From positions 96,328 to 160,327 of the forward strand of contig NZ_JAQKGU010000010.1 of the NCBI RefSeq assembly GCF_028532725.1: 64,000 nt of DNA. The letters are read 5' to 3'. The DNA is from Desulfovibrio sp. Fe33. GTDB taxonomy: Bacteria; Desulfobacterota; Desulfovibrionia; Desulfovibrionales; Desulfovibrionaceae. The stretch's first letter is position 1. Every line of letters begins with the position of its first letter. This document shows positions 16,585-25,583 of this stretch, in pieces. The position numbers and the translations under genes were made by a program. The notes below the pieces were generated by a model, which was not told where the DNA came from, made no database searches, and saw only the letters and a program-made list of their open reading frames with translations.

Positions 16585-19500
16585 TCAGCTCCAGCGGATC
16601 AGCCTGGGGTCGCATTTGCTTGCGAGTCCGGGGTGCGCGGGGAGCACCCGGACGCCGTAGCGGACGGGGCCGGATTCGATGGGGCTGAACTTGGCCCGGT
16701 AGAGCAGGGTGGTTCCCTCGGTGTGCTTCAATTCCATGGGGATGCAGGCCACGATGGTTTCCTCGTCCGGGGTGGCGGCCACGAATTCCACCAGGATTTC
16801 CTCGGTCAGGAGCTGGCCCCGGTCCACCTTGGCGGTCACCGTCAGTTCGTTGCCCAGCCTGAAGACGTCGCCGTTGATGCCCTCGACCTGGACTTCCCTG
16901 ATGTTCACCGTGGCGAACCGGCCGGGGATGCGTATGCGCCATTCGCCCAGCCGTTGCGCGAGTTCATTGTTGTTCTTCCCTCGCGCGGCGGACAGCCTGA
17001 TGGCGGGCAGGTACATGTCGTCGATGTAGTCCCGGACCATGCGGTGGGTGCCGTACTGCATGAAGGCGGTTCGAATGGCCGCCTTCATGCGGGCGAGCCA
17101 GGCGTGGGGCACGCCGTCGCCGCCCCGGTCGTAGAATTCGGGGACCACCTCGGATTGCAGGGTGGCGTATAGGTTGTCCGCGTCCACGATGTCCTGGTTG
17201 ACCTGGCTTTCGTAGACAAGGCCGCTGCCCACGGCCCAGCCGTTGGTGCCGTCGAACGCCTCGTCCCACCAACCGTCCAGGATGGAGCAGTTGGGTACGC
17301 CGTTGGCCGCGGCCTTCATGCCGCTGGTGCCGCTGGCCTCCATGAGCCGGGTGGGGTTGTTCAGCCAGACGTCCGCGCCAGACACGAGCAGCCGGGCCAG
17401 CCGGATGTCGTAGCTTTCCAGGAAGATGACCCGGCCCAGGAAGTCTTCCTGCTTGGCCAGGCGGCAGATGAGGTTGATGTAGCTCGCCCCCATGGTGTCC
17501 GCCGGGTGGGCCTTGCCCGCGAAGATGACGTTCACCGGCCGGTCCGCGCTGCACAGGATTTCCTTGATCCGTTGCAGGTTGTGGAAGAGCAGGGTGGGGC
17601 GTTTGTAGGCCGTGCACCGACGGGCGAAACACAGCGTCAGGTGGTCGGGATTCAGGGTGCTCAGGAAGGCGTGCAGCCGGTTGGGCGGCTCGCCCTCACG
17701 GGTCCATTGGGTGGAGATGGACCGCCGGACCTCATCGTAGAGGCGGTGCTTGAGGGTGACGTGGGTGTCCCACAGCCGCCTGTCGTCCAGGTCGTCCAGA
17801 CGGTCCCAGCCGTCCTTCTCCAAGAGGGCGTGGTGTACGGACAGGCGGCACGATTCCTCGATATCGTGCCGGACGCGCTCGTCCAGCCAGGAAGGGATGT
17901 GTACGCCGTTGGTCACGTGTCCCACCGGGACTTCGCTCAGGATGAAGCCGCGCCACAGGTCCTGCCACATGCGCCTGGACACGTCGCCGTGCAGGCGGGA
18001 GACGCCGTTGCGTTTGCAGGAGAGTTGCAGGGCCAGCACGGTCATGTTCAGGTGGTCCGCTTCTTCGGCATAGATGTGCCCGAGGTTCCACAGTCCCTCC
18101 CAGGGCACGCCCATTTCGTCGGCGTAACCGCGGAAGTAGTTTTCCACCAGGGACTTCTCGAACCGTTCGTTGCCCGCGGGGACCGGGGTGTGCATGGTGA
18201 ACACGGTGTTGCCCCGGACGATCTCCTTGGCCGTGGCGAAGCTTACGCCGTCCAGCATCATGAGTTGGCGGATGCGCTCGAAGAGCAGGAAAGCGGAATG
18301 GCCCTCGTTGAGATGGAAGACCGACGGGGTTACGTCCAGGGCGGTGAGCAGGCGGATTCCGCCCACTCCGAGAACGATCTCCTGCTCGATGCGCCCCTTG
18401 GAGGTCGGGTCGTAGAGCTTGGAGGTGATGTCCCGGTCCGAGCGGGAGTTTTCGACAACGTCCGTGTCGAGCAGGTAGAGCCTGGCGCGGCCCACGTGGA
18501 CCTCCCATATCTGGGCGAAGACCGTGCGGCCCGGCAGGCTCAGGGTTATCATGACCTTTTCCCCGTCCTTGTGCAGGGGGGTGATGGGCATGGTGGCGAA
18601 GTCGTTCTCATGGTATTCCACCACCTGGTCTCCGTTGCCGTTGATCCGCTGGTGGAAGAAGCCGTTCTTGTAGAGCAGGGAGATGCCGATGAAGGGCAGG
18701 TTCAGGTCGCTGGCCGACTTGATGTGGTCGCCGGAGAGCAGGCCGAGTCCGCCGGAGTAGACCGGAATGGATTCGTGCAGGCCGAACTCCATGGAAAAGT
18801 AGGCCACCGGATTTTTCCAGGTTATGCCCTGCACGTTGGCCGTTTTGCTTTCGGCCATGTAGGCGTCGAAGCGCTCCAGAACGGTCTTGAGCCGCGCCAT
18901 GAATTCGGAATCGCCTGCCAGCTCGTTCAGCCGGTCGATGCGCATGGTGTTCAGGAAGAGGTCCGGGTTGTGGCCGCTGGCGCGCCATTTGTCCGCGTCC
19001 ATCCACTCGAACAGTTCCTGGGAGTCCCGATGCCAGACCCACCAGAGATTTTCGGCAAGGTCGCGCAGCCTGGCAAGGGGCGCGGGCAGCTCCGTGATTA
19101 CGGTGAAGGAGCGCAGCCTGGGCTGGGTGGTGTTCACGCCGGAGAAGCTGATCTCGGTCCCGGGCGCGGCGGCCATGCGCTGCACGCCCGCGATGCGCTC
19201 GGTGCGGATGTCCGCCGCGTGCTCATACGCCTCCAGGTACCGGGGGTAGAAGTGGGACCAGGTGGCCTCTTCGGCGATGCTCCGGGCTTCCGCGCTGCGG
19301 GAGGCCCGCTCCTCCGGGGTCCAGCGGGTGAAATCGGCCAGGAATCGGGCCAGGTTCTCACGCGTGGTCTCGTAGTCATCGTCCAGCCGGTTGAGGACGT
19401 GCACTCCGGGATGGCCCTGCGGATGTTTCTCCATAACCCATTGGCCGAACCCGGCCCGGTCCGAGGTCACCGTGGGCACGGCGAAGGCCGCGCTTTCCAT

Positions 19501-20823
19501 GGGGGTGTAGCCCCACGGCTCGTAGAAGGAGGGGAAGACGGTCAGGTCCATGCCCGCCAGCGCGTCATAATATTCGAGGTTGAGGACGCCGTCGTTGCCG
19601 TCCAGGTAGACCGGGATGAAGATGACGCAGCAACTGTTCTCCGGTTGGTTGTCGAGCTTTCGTTCGCGGCATTTGACGACCATGGGGTCGTGTTCGGCGT
19701 CGCCCAGGTGGTGGGTGCTGATGCCCGCGTATTTTTCGATGTCGTACCGTTCCTGCTTGAGACGCCGCCGGGCCTCGTCGCTGAATCCCGCGTACCCGCA
19801 GGAGACGAGCAGGAAGGCGACCACCGTGACGTCGTTGCCCGCCTTGGCGAGCTCTTCATCCAGGTCGCCCAGTCCGTCCAGGAGCAGGTCGATGCCCTTG
19901 TTGTGAAATTCATACCGTCCGCTGGTTGCCACCAGCAGGGTCTTTGCCGGGTCGAGGTCGCGTTCGAGGAAGTTGGCGGCCAGGTCGATGAGCCGTTTTC
20001 TCGACGCCGTTCGCGTCTGGGCGACGGTCCGGGGCTCGGCGAATCCTTCGAGATTGAAGCCGTTGACCGTGACCACGGCGGGATTGGTGCCGAGCAGGTT
20101 GGAGGCTTCCTTGCGGGTGATGTTGGAGACCGTGGTGAAGCAGTCCGCCTCGCGGGCCGAGACCGATTCCATGGAGTGCTTGGCCGTGACCCCGAACGCC
20201 TTGGCTTCCTGGGAGGGTTCGATCTCCTCAAGCCGCTTGTAGATGTCCACACCTGATCCGGACATGGCCCGGCCGAGCATGGTGGCGTGGGTGGTCAGGA
20301 CCGTGACCACCGAGGGCGCGTGCTTCTTCAGGTGGAGCACGCCCGCTCCGGTCATCCACTCGTGGAAGTGGGCGTACACGTCGGCTCCTTCCTCCACGTC
20401 CTCGCTGATCTCGCGAATGGCCATGGCCGCGGCCGTGGAGAAGAGGACCGGCTCGATGTAGTCCCAACCGCCCGCCATGGAATCCACGCCGTAGTCGTTC
20501 CAGAGCTGGAAGAGGAGCTTGTCGGGGGCCGGGAAGGCGTTGCGGAAGCCGATGAGCAGGACCAGGGGGGCGCCGGGGATGTCCCATCGGCCGGAAGCGG
20601 TCTCCACACCCCAGGCCTTGAGCCGTTCCAGGGCCGGGCGGATTTCCTCCGGGGGGCCTTCCGGGACGAAGCCGGGGTTGCGGTCGAGCAGCGGCCCCAC
20701 GGCCACGTAGCGGTCGTCGAAGGCCGCCATGGCCTGCACGGCCTTGCTGCTGATGACGGTGTGGATGCCGCCGACCTTGTTGCACACTTCCCAGGAAACT
20801 TCGAATAGCCAGCTTGTCTCCAT
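16585..20823 (-). CDS. Fusion of GT3 glycogen synthase and GT35 alpha-glucan phosphorylase
   Basis: 1412 residues. Residues 1-545 match the eukaryote-like GT3 glycogen synthase family: KVGGIHTVISSKA near 16-28, AHFHEWMTGAG near 151 and the E-x7-E region FYEPWGYTPMESAAFAVPTV near 434-452. After a short linker the C-terminal half (about 575-1412) is an alpha-glucan phosphorylase with the DUF3417-type entry LARLRDLAENLWWVWHRD and the PLP-lysine motif EASGTSGMKAAANG near residues 1160-1170. One chain therefore holds a chain-building and a phosphorolytic activity for the same polymer. It is the last gene of the glycogen operon and starts 10 bases after the GH57 gene. Both halves appear intact. Confidence 0.9.
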   Translation of the reverse strand: METSWLFEVSWEVCNKVGGIHTVISSKAVQAMAAFDDRYVAVGPLLDRNPGFVPEGPPEEIRPALERLKAWGVETASGRWDIPGAPLVLLIGFRNAFPAPDKLLFQLWNDYGVDSMAGGWDYIEPVLFSTAAAMAIREISEDVEEGADVYAHFHEWMTGAGVLHLKKHAPSVVTVLTTHATMLGRAMSGSGVDIYKRLEEIEPSQEAKAFGVTAKHSMESVSAREADCFTTVSNITRKEASNLLGTNPAVVTVNGFNLEGFAEPRTVAQTRTASRKRLIDLAANFLERDLDPAKTLLVATSGRYEFHNKGIDLLLDGLGDLDEELAKAGNDVTVVAFLLVSCGYAGFSDEARRRLKQERYDIEKYAGISTHHLGDAEHDPMVVKCRERKLDNQPENSCCVIFIPVYLDGNDGVLNLEYYDALAGMDLTVFPSFYEPWGYTPMESAAFAVPTVTSDRAGFGQWVMEKHPQGHPGVHVLNRLDDDYETTRENLARFLADFTRWTPEERASRSAEARSIAEEATWSHFYPRYLEAYEHAADIRTERIAGVQRMAAAPGTEISFSGVNTTQPRLRSFTVITELPAPLARLRDLAENLWWVWHRDSQELFEWMDADKWRASGHNPDLFLNTMRIDRLNELAGDSEFMARLKTVLERFDAYMAESKTANVQGITWKNPVAYFSMEFGLHESIPVYSGGLGLLSGDHIKSASDLNLPFIGISLLYKNGFFHQRINGNGDQVVEYHENDFATMPITPLHKDGEKVMITLSLPGRTVFAQIWEVHVGRARLYLLDTDVVENSRSDRDITSKLYDPTSKGRIEQEIVLGVGGIRLLTALDVTPSVFHLNEGHSAFLLFERIRQLMMLDGVSFATAKEIVRGNTVFTMHTPVPAGNERFEKSLVENYFRGYADEMGVPWEGLWNLGHIYAEEADHLNMTVLALQLSCKRNGVSRLHGDVSRRMWQDLWRGFILSEVPVGHVTNGVHIPSWLDERVRHDIEESCRLSVHHALLEKDGWDRLDDLDDRRLWDTHVTLKHRLYDEVRRSISTQWTREGEPPNRLHAFLSTLNPDHLTLCFARRCTAYKRPTLLFHNLQRIKEILCSADRPVNVIFAGKAHPADTMGASYINLICRLAKQEDFLGRVIFLESYDIRLARLLVSGADVWLNNPTRLMEASGTSGMKAAANGVPNCSILDGWWDEAFDGTNGWAVGSGLVYESQVNQDIVDADNLYATLQSEVVPEFYDRGGDGVPHAWLARMKAAIRTAFMQYGTHRMVRDYIDDMYLPAIRLSAARGKNNNELAQRLGEWRIRIPGRFATVNIREVQVEGINGDVFRLGNELTVTAKVDRGQLLTEEILVEFVAATPDEETIVACIPMELKHTEGTTLLYRAKFSPIESGPVRYGVRVLPAHPGLASKCDPRLIRWS

Positions 20824-20833
20824 GGCTGATCTC

Positions 20834-22036
20834 CTACCCCTGTTTTCCGTTCCCGCCGTCCAGCCGGAGGGCGAGATCGTTGAGGACGTTCATGTAGGTG
20901 ATGAACGCCTGATGCGGGGTGTCGTACGGGTTGAAGTACTTGTGCACGTCGCCGTCGGAAAACCACTTGGTGCACATGTAATAGAAATGGTCGCTGGTCA
21001 GGAGCTCGCGCCAGGTGGCGATGATGTCCGCATCGCCCGAGGCCATGACCCTGCTCTCCAGGGAGTAGGCCATTTCGGCGGCCTGGTCCTGCATGGGGTT
21101 GCCCAGCCATGCGGTCACATCGCGCTCCAGGTCGGCCCAGGAGGTGAAGTAGGGCACGTCGAGCTGGGCCATGGGGTCCAGGTGGGCGGCGGCCTCGCCG
21201 GGCGTTTCGAAGACGAAGTCGCCGTGGGCCAGGACCGCTCCCGGCAGGCTCCTGAAGAACTCGAAGATGCCGGTGTCCGCCCACTGGTGCTCTCCGATGG
21301 TCTCGTAGTCCATGAACAGGTTGATGATCTCGCCGCTGCCTGCCGAGCCGTGGACCCATCCTGCGAATTTCTCGGTGGTCACGGGCCACTCGGTCCATCC
21401 CCGGTCCGAAAAACGGAAGGCCACGTCGTCCGAAAGCCGGTAGTTCTTGAGCAGTGCCTTGAGCTTGGAGCAGCCGGCGGGCTGGTAGACGAAGTTGGGC
21501 GAGCGCCAGCCCAGCACCTGGTCCGCGCCCTCGGCCAGGATGGCCTTGTAGCCCATCTTCTCGATCTCCTGGGCCAGGTCGTTGTTGTAGATCAGCTCGG
21601 TGTTGCGGAAGGTCACGGGCTTGGAGCCGAAGAACTCCTCCAGTATGCGGCCGTGCATCTTCACCTGTCGGCGGAACTCCTCCTTCGAGAACAGGAAGGC
21701 CAGGGAGTGGTAGTGGGTCTCGCCGATGAACTCCACGCAGCCGGTGTCGGCCAGGGTCCGGAAGGAATCCAGGACCTCGGGGCAGAACTCCTGGAACTGC
21801 TCCATGGCCACGCCGGTGATGGCGTAGGAGATGCGGAATTTACCCTTGAACTCCTCGATGAGGTCGAGCATCAGCCGGTTGGCGGGCAGGTAGCACTTCT
21901 GGGCCACCTTGCGCATGATGTCCCGGTTGGCGGCTTCGTCGCGATAGTGGTGGCTGCGCCCCAGGCTGAAGAACGAATAGTCCTTGTCCAGGCGCATGGG
22001 CTGGTGGACCTGGAAGTAGAAGCACACGGAAGTCAT
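20834..22036 (-). CDS. GH57 glycoside hydrolase (alpha-amylase / glucanotransferase type)
   Basis: 400 residues from the ATG at 22036, which overlaps the preceding GT4 stop. GH57 blocks are visible: FYFQVHQPMRL at 6-16, ITGVAMEQF near 74, VEFIGETHYHSLAFLFSKEE near 97-116 and FRNTELIYNND near 141 (probable nucleophile Glu in the TELIY block). A later block, INLFMDYETIGEHQW near 240, carries the proton-donor Asp region. The family hydrolyses or transfers alpha-1,4 glucans. Its place in a glycogen operon supports a role in glycogen processing. The exact activity cannot be separated from sequence alone. Confidence 0.88.
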   Translation of the reverse strand: MTSVCFYFQVHQPMRLDKDYSFFSLGRSHHYRDEAANRDIMRKVAQKCYLPANRLMLDLIEEFKGKFRISYAITGVAMEQFQEFCPEVLDSFRTLADTGCVEFIGETHYHSLAFLFSKEEFRRQVKMHGRILEEFFGSKPVTFRNTELIYNNDLAQEIEKMGYKAILAEGADQVLGWRSPNFVYQPAGCSKLKALLKNYRLSDDVAFRFSDRGWTEWPVTTEKFAGWVHGSAGSGEIINLFMDYETIGEHQWADTGIFEFFRSLPGAVLAHGDFVFETPGEAAAHLDPMAQLDVPYFTSWADLERDVTAWLGNPMQDQAAEMAYSLESRVMASGDADIIATWRELLTSDHFYYMCTKWFSDGDVHKYFNPYDTPHQAFITYMNVLNDLALRLDGGNGKQG

Positions 22037-23319
22037 GACAGTCCTCCGGTCAGTTGCCGATATACGTCGAGGACCTTTTCCGCGGCCTGGTCCCACTGGA
22101 TGTTCTTGAGTGTTTCCCGCCCGCGTTCGACCAGCGTTCTGGCCCGTTCCTCGTTGGTGAGGATGTCCTCGATCTCATGGGCCAGCCGGTCCACGTCCCA
22201 GAAGTCCACCTTGACCGCGTCCTTGAGGACCTCGGCCACGCCGGACTGCTTGGAGACGATGCACGGCACGTCGAAGACCGTGGCCTCCAGCGGGGTGATG
22301 CCGAAGGGTTCGGACACGCTCGGCATGACGTAGAGGTCGCTCATGGCGTAGATGCGCTCCACGTCGGTTCCGCGCACGAAGCCGGTGAAGTGGAACCTGT
22401 CGCCCAGCCGGAGTTCGGCCATGCGTTCGACCATGCGGGGGAACATGTCGCCGGTCCCGGCCATGGCGAAGCGGACGTCGCGGTGTTTTTCGAGCACCTT
22501 GGCCGCCGCCTCGACGAAGTAGTCCGGGCCTTTCTGAAAGGTGATGCGCCCCAGGAAAAGGACCAGCTTCTCCTTGAACGGCTTCTTGACGCGGAGTTGT
22601 CCCAGCCGCCGGTGTTTGGCCACGGCGTTATGGACCACGGAGATCTTGTCCGGGGAGATGCCGTATCGGTTGACGATGGTTTCCATGGTGAGGTGGCTGA
22701 CCGCGATAATCCGGTCGGCGGCTTCGAATCCGGCCCGCTCGATGTCGTAGACGGACTGGTTGACGTGCTCGCCGGAGCGGTCGAACTCCAGGGCGTGCGC
22801 GTGGACCACCAGGGGCTTGCCCGAGACCCGTTTGGCCTCGATGCCCGCCGGGGCGGTCAGCCAGTCGTGGGCGTGGATGACGTCGAACCGCTCGGTCAGG
22901 CCCAGGTGCGCGCCTATGAGGCTGTAGCGCACGATTTCGTCCATGAGGTTCGCGCCGTATCCGCCCGAGAAGTCGTTTTCAAGTTCCGCGAAGATGTCTT
23001 CGGTGGTGACCTGCTCGTTCTTTTCGAGCAGGAAGCGGTATTCCTTTTCCGTGAGGTAGGGGCGCAGTGGCGAGAGCACCTCCAGCACGGACATCCTTTC
23101 CTGCAACTCCCGGATTTCGGACACGCCGACCTTGGCGCGCAGCCGGTTGGCTCCGAGCAGGGTCAGGTGTTGCGCCTCCTCGTCGGAGTCCAGCCGGGGC
23201 AGGACGAACAGGATGTCGGTCCCGAGATTGGCCAGTCCCTTGGTCAGGCCCAGGCAGGCCGTTCCCAGGCCGCCCGAGATATACGGCGGGAATTCCCAGC
23301 CGAACATGAGTACGCGCAT
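22033..23319 (-). CDS. GT4-family glycosyltransferase, probable glucan synthase
   Basis: 428 residues from the ATG at 23319. It begins MRVLMFGWEFPPYISGGLGT, the GT-B donor/acceptor loop. It continues with FDVIHAHDWLTAPAGI, HALEFDRSGEHVN, VSHLTMETIV, the linker LVLFLGRITFQKGPDYFVEA and the E-x7-E motif VSEPFGITPLEATVFDVPCI. The last is the nucleotide-sugar binding signature of GT4 enzymes. It lies between the debranching enzyme and GH57 genes, overlapping the latter by four bases, so a glycogen-related role (chain extension) is likely. Donor specificity is not determined. Confidence 0.88.
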   Translation of the reverse strand: MRVLMFGWEFPPYISGGLGTACLGLTKGLANLGTDILFVLPRLDSDEEAQHLTLLGANRLRAKVGVSEIRELQERMSVLEVLSPLRPYLTEKEYRFLLEKNEQVTTEDIFAELENDFSGGYGANLMDEIVRYSLIGAHLGLTERFDVIHAHDWLTAPAGIEAKRVSGKPLVVHAHALEFDRSGEHVNQSVYDIERAGFEAADRIIAVSHLTMETIVNRYGISPDKISVVHNAVAKHRRLGQLRVKKPFKEKLVLFLGRITFQKGPDYFVEAAAKVLEKHRDVRFAMAGTGDMFPRMVERMAELRLGDRFHFTGFVRGTDVERIYAMSDLYVMPSVSEPFGITPLEATVFDVPCIVSKQSGVAEVLKDAVKVDFWDVDRLAHEIEDILTNEERARTLVERGRETLKNIQWDQAAEKVLDVYRQLTGGLS

Positions 23320-23321
23320 GG

Positions 23322-25280
23322 CTATTTCTCCTTGAGGAGCTTGTTCAGGCGGATGGCCTCGGCCATGGACCATGCCTGGGCCACGGCGCCCTTGGGCGCG
23401 TGCGGCGGGTTGCCCGTGTACAGCTCCGGCACCGCGTTGATGCAGAGGTCGTCGGGGAATGCGCGCAGAATCGGCTTGAAGTATTTGAGCAGGAACGCTC
23501 CGGTTCCGGCGCGGTCCTCGGCCTGGCGCAGCAGGGCCTGGCCGAAATGCCCGGCCAGCCAGGGCCAGACCATGCCCTGGTGGTAGGCCGAGTCGCGTGA
23601 GTCGGCGTCGCCCTTGTAGAAGGGCGAGTAGGCCGGATCGCGGGGCGATAGGGTACGCAGGCCGTAAGGGGTCAGCAGGTGGGCCTGGACCACGCCGATG
23701 ACCGCGCGCATGAGGTGGTAGTCGAGCATGGTGTGCGGCAGGGACAGGGCGAATATCTGGTTGGGCCGGATGCGCCGGTCCCGGCCGTGCTCGTTGACCA
23801 CGTCGCACAGGCAGTTGTCCCGGTCGTTCCAGAAGCGGGCCACGAAGTTCGCCTGGAGACGGTCGGCCGCCTCACCGGCGCGCCCGGCCGTTTCGTTGTC
23901 CGGGCCGGTCGCCAGTTCCTGGAAAAAACGCAGCGCGTTGTACCACAGGGCGTTGATCTCCACCGCCGCGCCGTGGCGCGGCGTGACCGGCCGCCCGTAG
24001 GCCTGGGCGTCCATCCAGGTGAGCTGGGTGTGTTCGTTGCCCGCGTGGAGCAGCCCGTCACTGTCTAGCCCGCACAGGGGCACGCGGCCGTCCAGGTGGG
24101 CGGTCACGATGGAGCGCAGGGCCGGGTATATCCGGTCCATGACGAAGTCCATGCTCCCCCGTGTTTTGAGATACTCCTGGACGGCCCAGAAGAACCACAG
24201 GGAGGCGTCCACCGAGTTGTAGGCCAGGTGGTCGGAGTTCTGGTCCAGGTAGTTTGGCAGCAGCCCGTCGCGGCACAGCCCCGCATAGGCGGCCAGGACC
24301 TCTTCGCCGAACTTGCGGCGTCCGGCGTAAAAGGTCAGTCCCGGCAGGCTTATCATGGTGTCGCGGCCCCATTCGCCGAACCAGTGGTAACCGGCGATGA
24401 CCGAGGCGAACCCGGAGGGGTTGCGGATCAGGAACATGCCGGAGAAATATTTGAGCCATCGGGTGGACCGGCTGCGGTCCTTGCAGGCCTCGAATTCGTC
24501 CTCGCGCCGGGCGATCTCCTTTTTGCGCAGCCGCTCCAGGTTGCCAAGCGGCTCCACGGACGCGGCGAAGATTACGGGTTTGCCCTTTTCCAGGCGCGTT
24601 TCGAACATGCCGGGGCAGAACAGGTCCTCCTGATAGTCGAAACCGCGCGCCCGTTCCATGAGGTATTCGATGTTGTAGGTCCACTTGGGGCCGGGGAAGA
24701 ACTCCGAGGCCCGGTTGGTGGCCATGTAGAGCGGGGGCATCCCTTCGTAGGGCTGAATCTTGCGGCCGTTGCGCTCGGGGTAGGACTTGGGCCGCAGGAA
24801 CATGTTCTCCCTGGTCAGCTTGTGGATTTCCCGGTAGGCCAGCAGGGGGCGCAGGCGCAGGGCGGGTTTGACCTTGCCTTCAAGGAGTTCGTAGCAGACC
24901 AGCACGGTGTTTTGGCCGTGGATCATGAGGAAGGACTTGCGGATGAGGGCGTCGCCGATGCGATAGGTCGTGGAGGGATAGAGGCCCTGGTCGAAGGAGT
25001 CCACGAACTGATGCCCGGTGGGATGGTACACGCCGGGGAATTTGTTGGACGACAGGAGAAATTCCTTGTCGTTGGCCAGGACCGATGTCTCCAGTTTGGA
25101 GAGGAGGACGAACCTCCCTTTCGGCTCCTTGAGCGCCGCGATGAGTATTCCGTGGTACTTGCGGGTGTGGCAATTGATGATGGTGCTGGACGCGTAGCCG
25201 CCCAGACCGTTCCCGTCTATCCATTCCTTTCTGGTCGCCGTTTCGGTGTTGACGCATTCTTCCCTGGAAATATGCAGCAT
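23322..25280 (-). CDS. Amylo-alpha-1,6-glucosidase (glycogen debranching enzyme)
   Basis: 652 residues from the ATG at 25280. The N-terminal glycogen-debranching domain begins EWIDGNGLGGYASSTIINCH, TRKYHGILIA, the hallmark of bacterial GDE-N. The GH133/GDE-C catalytic (alpha/alpha)6 barrel shows GYHWFGEWGRDTMISLPGL near 365-385 (catalytic acid region), WMDAQ near 500, VEINALWYNALRF and SAYHQGMVWPWLAGHF. It cleaves alpha-1,6 branch glucose from limit dextrins. It is the first gene of the operon, followed after two bases by the GT4 gene. The 303-base gap before it holds a terminator for the upstream pump operon and AT-rich DNA with no clear promoter. Confidence 0.9.
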   Translation of the reverse strand: MLHISREECVNTETATRKEWIDGNGLGGYASSTIINCHTRKYHGILIAALKEPKGRFVLLSKLETSVLANDKEFLLSSNKFPGVYHPTGHQFVDSFDQGLYPSTTYRIGDALIRKSFLMIHGQNTVLVCYELLEGKVKPALRLRPLLAYREIHKLTRENMFLRPKSYPERNGRKIQPYEGMPPLYMATNRASEFFPGPKWTYNIEYLMERARGFDYQEDLFCPGMFETRLEKGKPVIFAASVEPLGNLERLRKKEIARREDEFEACKDRSRSTRWLKYFSGMFLIRNPSGFASVIAGYHWFGEWGRDTMISLPGLTFYAGRRKFGEEVLAAYAGLCRDGLLPNYLDQNSDHLAYNSVDASLWFFWAVQEYLKTRGSMDFVMDRIYPALRSIVTAHLDGRVPLCGLDSDGLLHAGNEHTQLTWMDAQAYGRPVTPRHGAAVEINALWYNALRFFQELATGPDNETAGRAGEAADRLQANFVARFWNDRDNCLCDVVNEHGRDRRIRPNQIFALSLPHTMLDYHLMRAVIGVVQAHLLTPYGLRTLSPRDPAYSPFYKGDADSRDSAYHQGMVWPWLAGHFGQALLRQAEDRAGTGAFLLKYFKPILRAFPDDLCINAVPELYTGNPPHAPKGAVAQAWSMAEAIRLNKLLKEK

Positions 25281-25504
25281 GATGACCACCTGTTCATGAG
25301 GTTCGGAAGATGGGAGCTGCCCCGGAAGGGGTATTTCCGATTGTGATAGTTGATAGAAAAATACGGCTGGTTGCAAGCGAAAAAGTATTTTGTGGATTAT
25401 TATTTTCAAAACGGTACGCGAAAGGATTGCGAAGCGTGACAACGGGCGCGCGGAATTGCCCGCGGGCGGTCTTTCGCGGTTCCCGGCAGGGTTCGGATAA
25501 ACGA

Positions 25505-25526
25505 AGACGCGGCCCTGAGGCCGCGT
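25505..25526 (-). terminator. Terminator after the second RND operon
   Basis: The 9-bp stem GACGCGGCC / GGCCGCGTC has a 4-base loop. On the minus strand it is followed by TTCGTTTATCC. It lies about 58 bases past the pump stop. Confidence 0.65.
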
Positions 25527-25583
25527 CCCGCGCCGTGGTTGCGGCGGTGCTTTTCGCCCCGGCGGATGGCCGGGGAAGACTCG

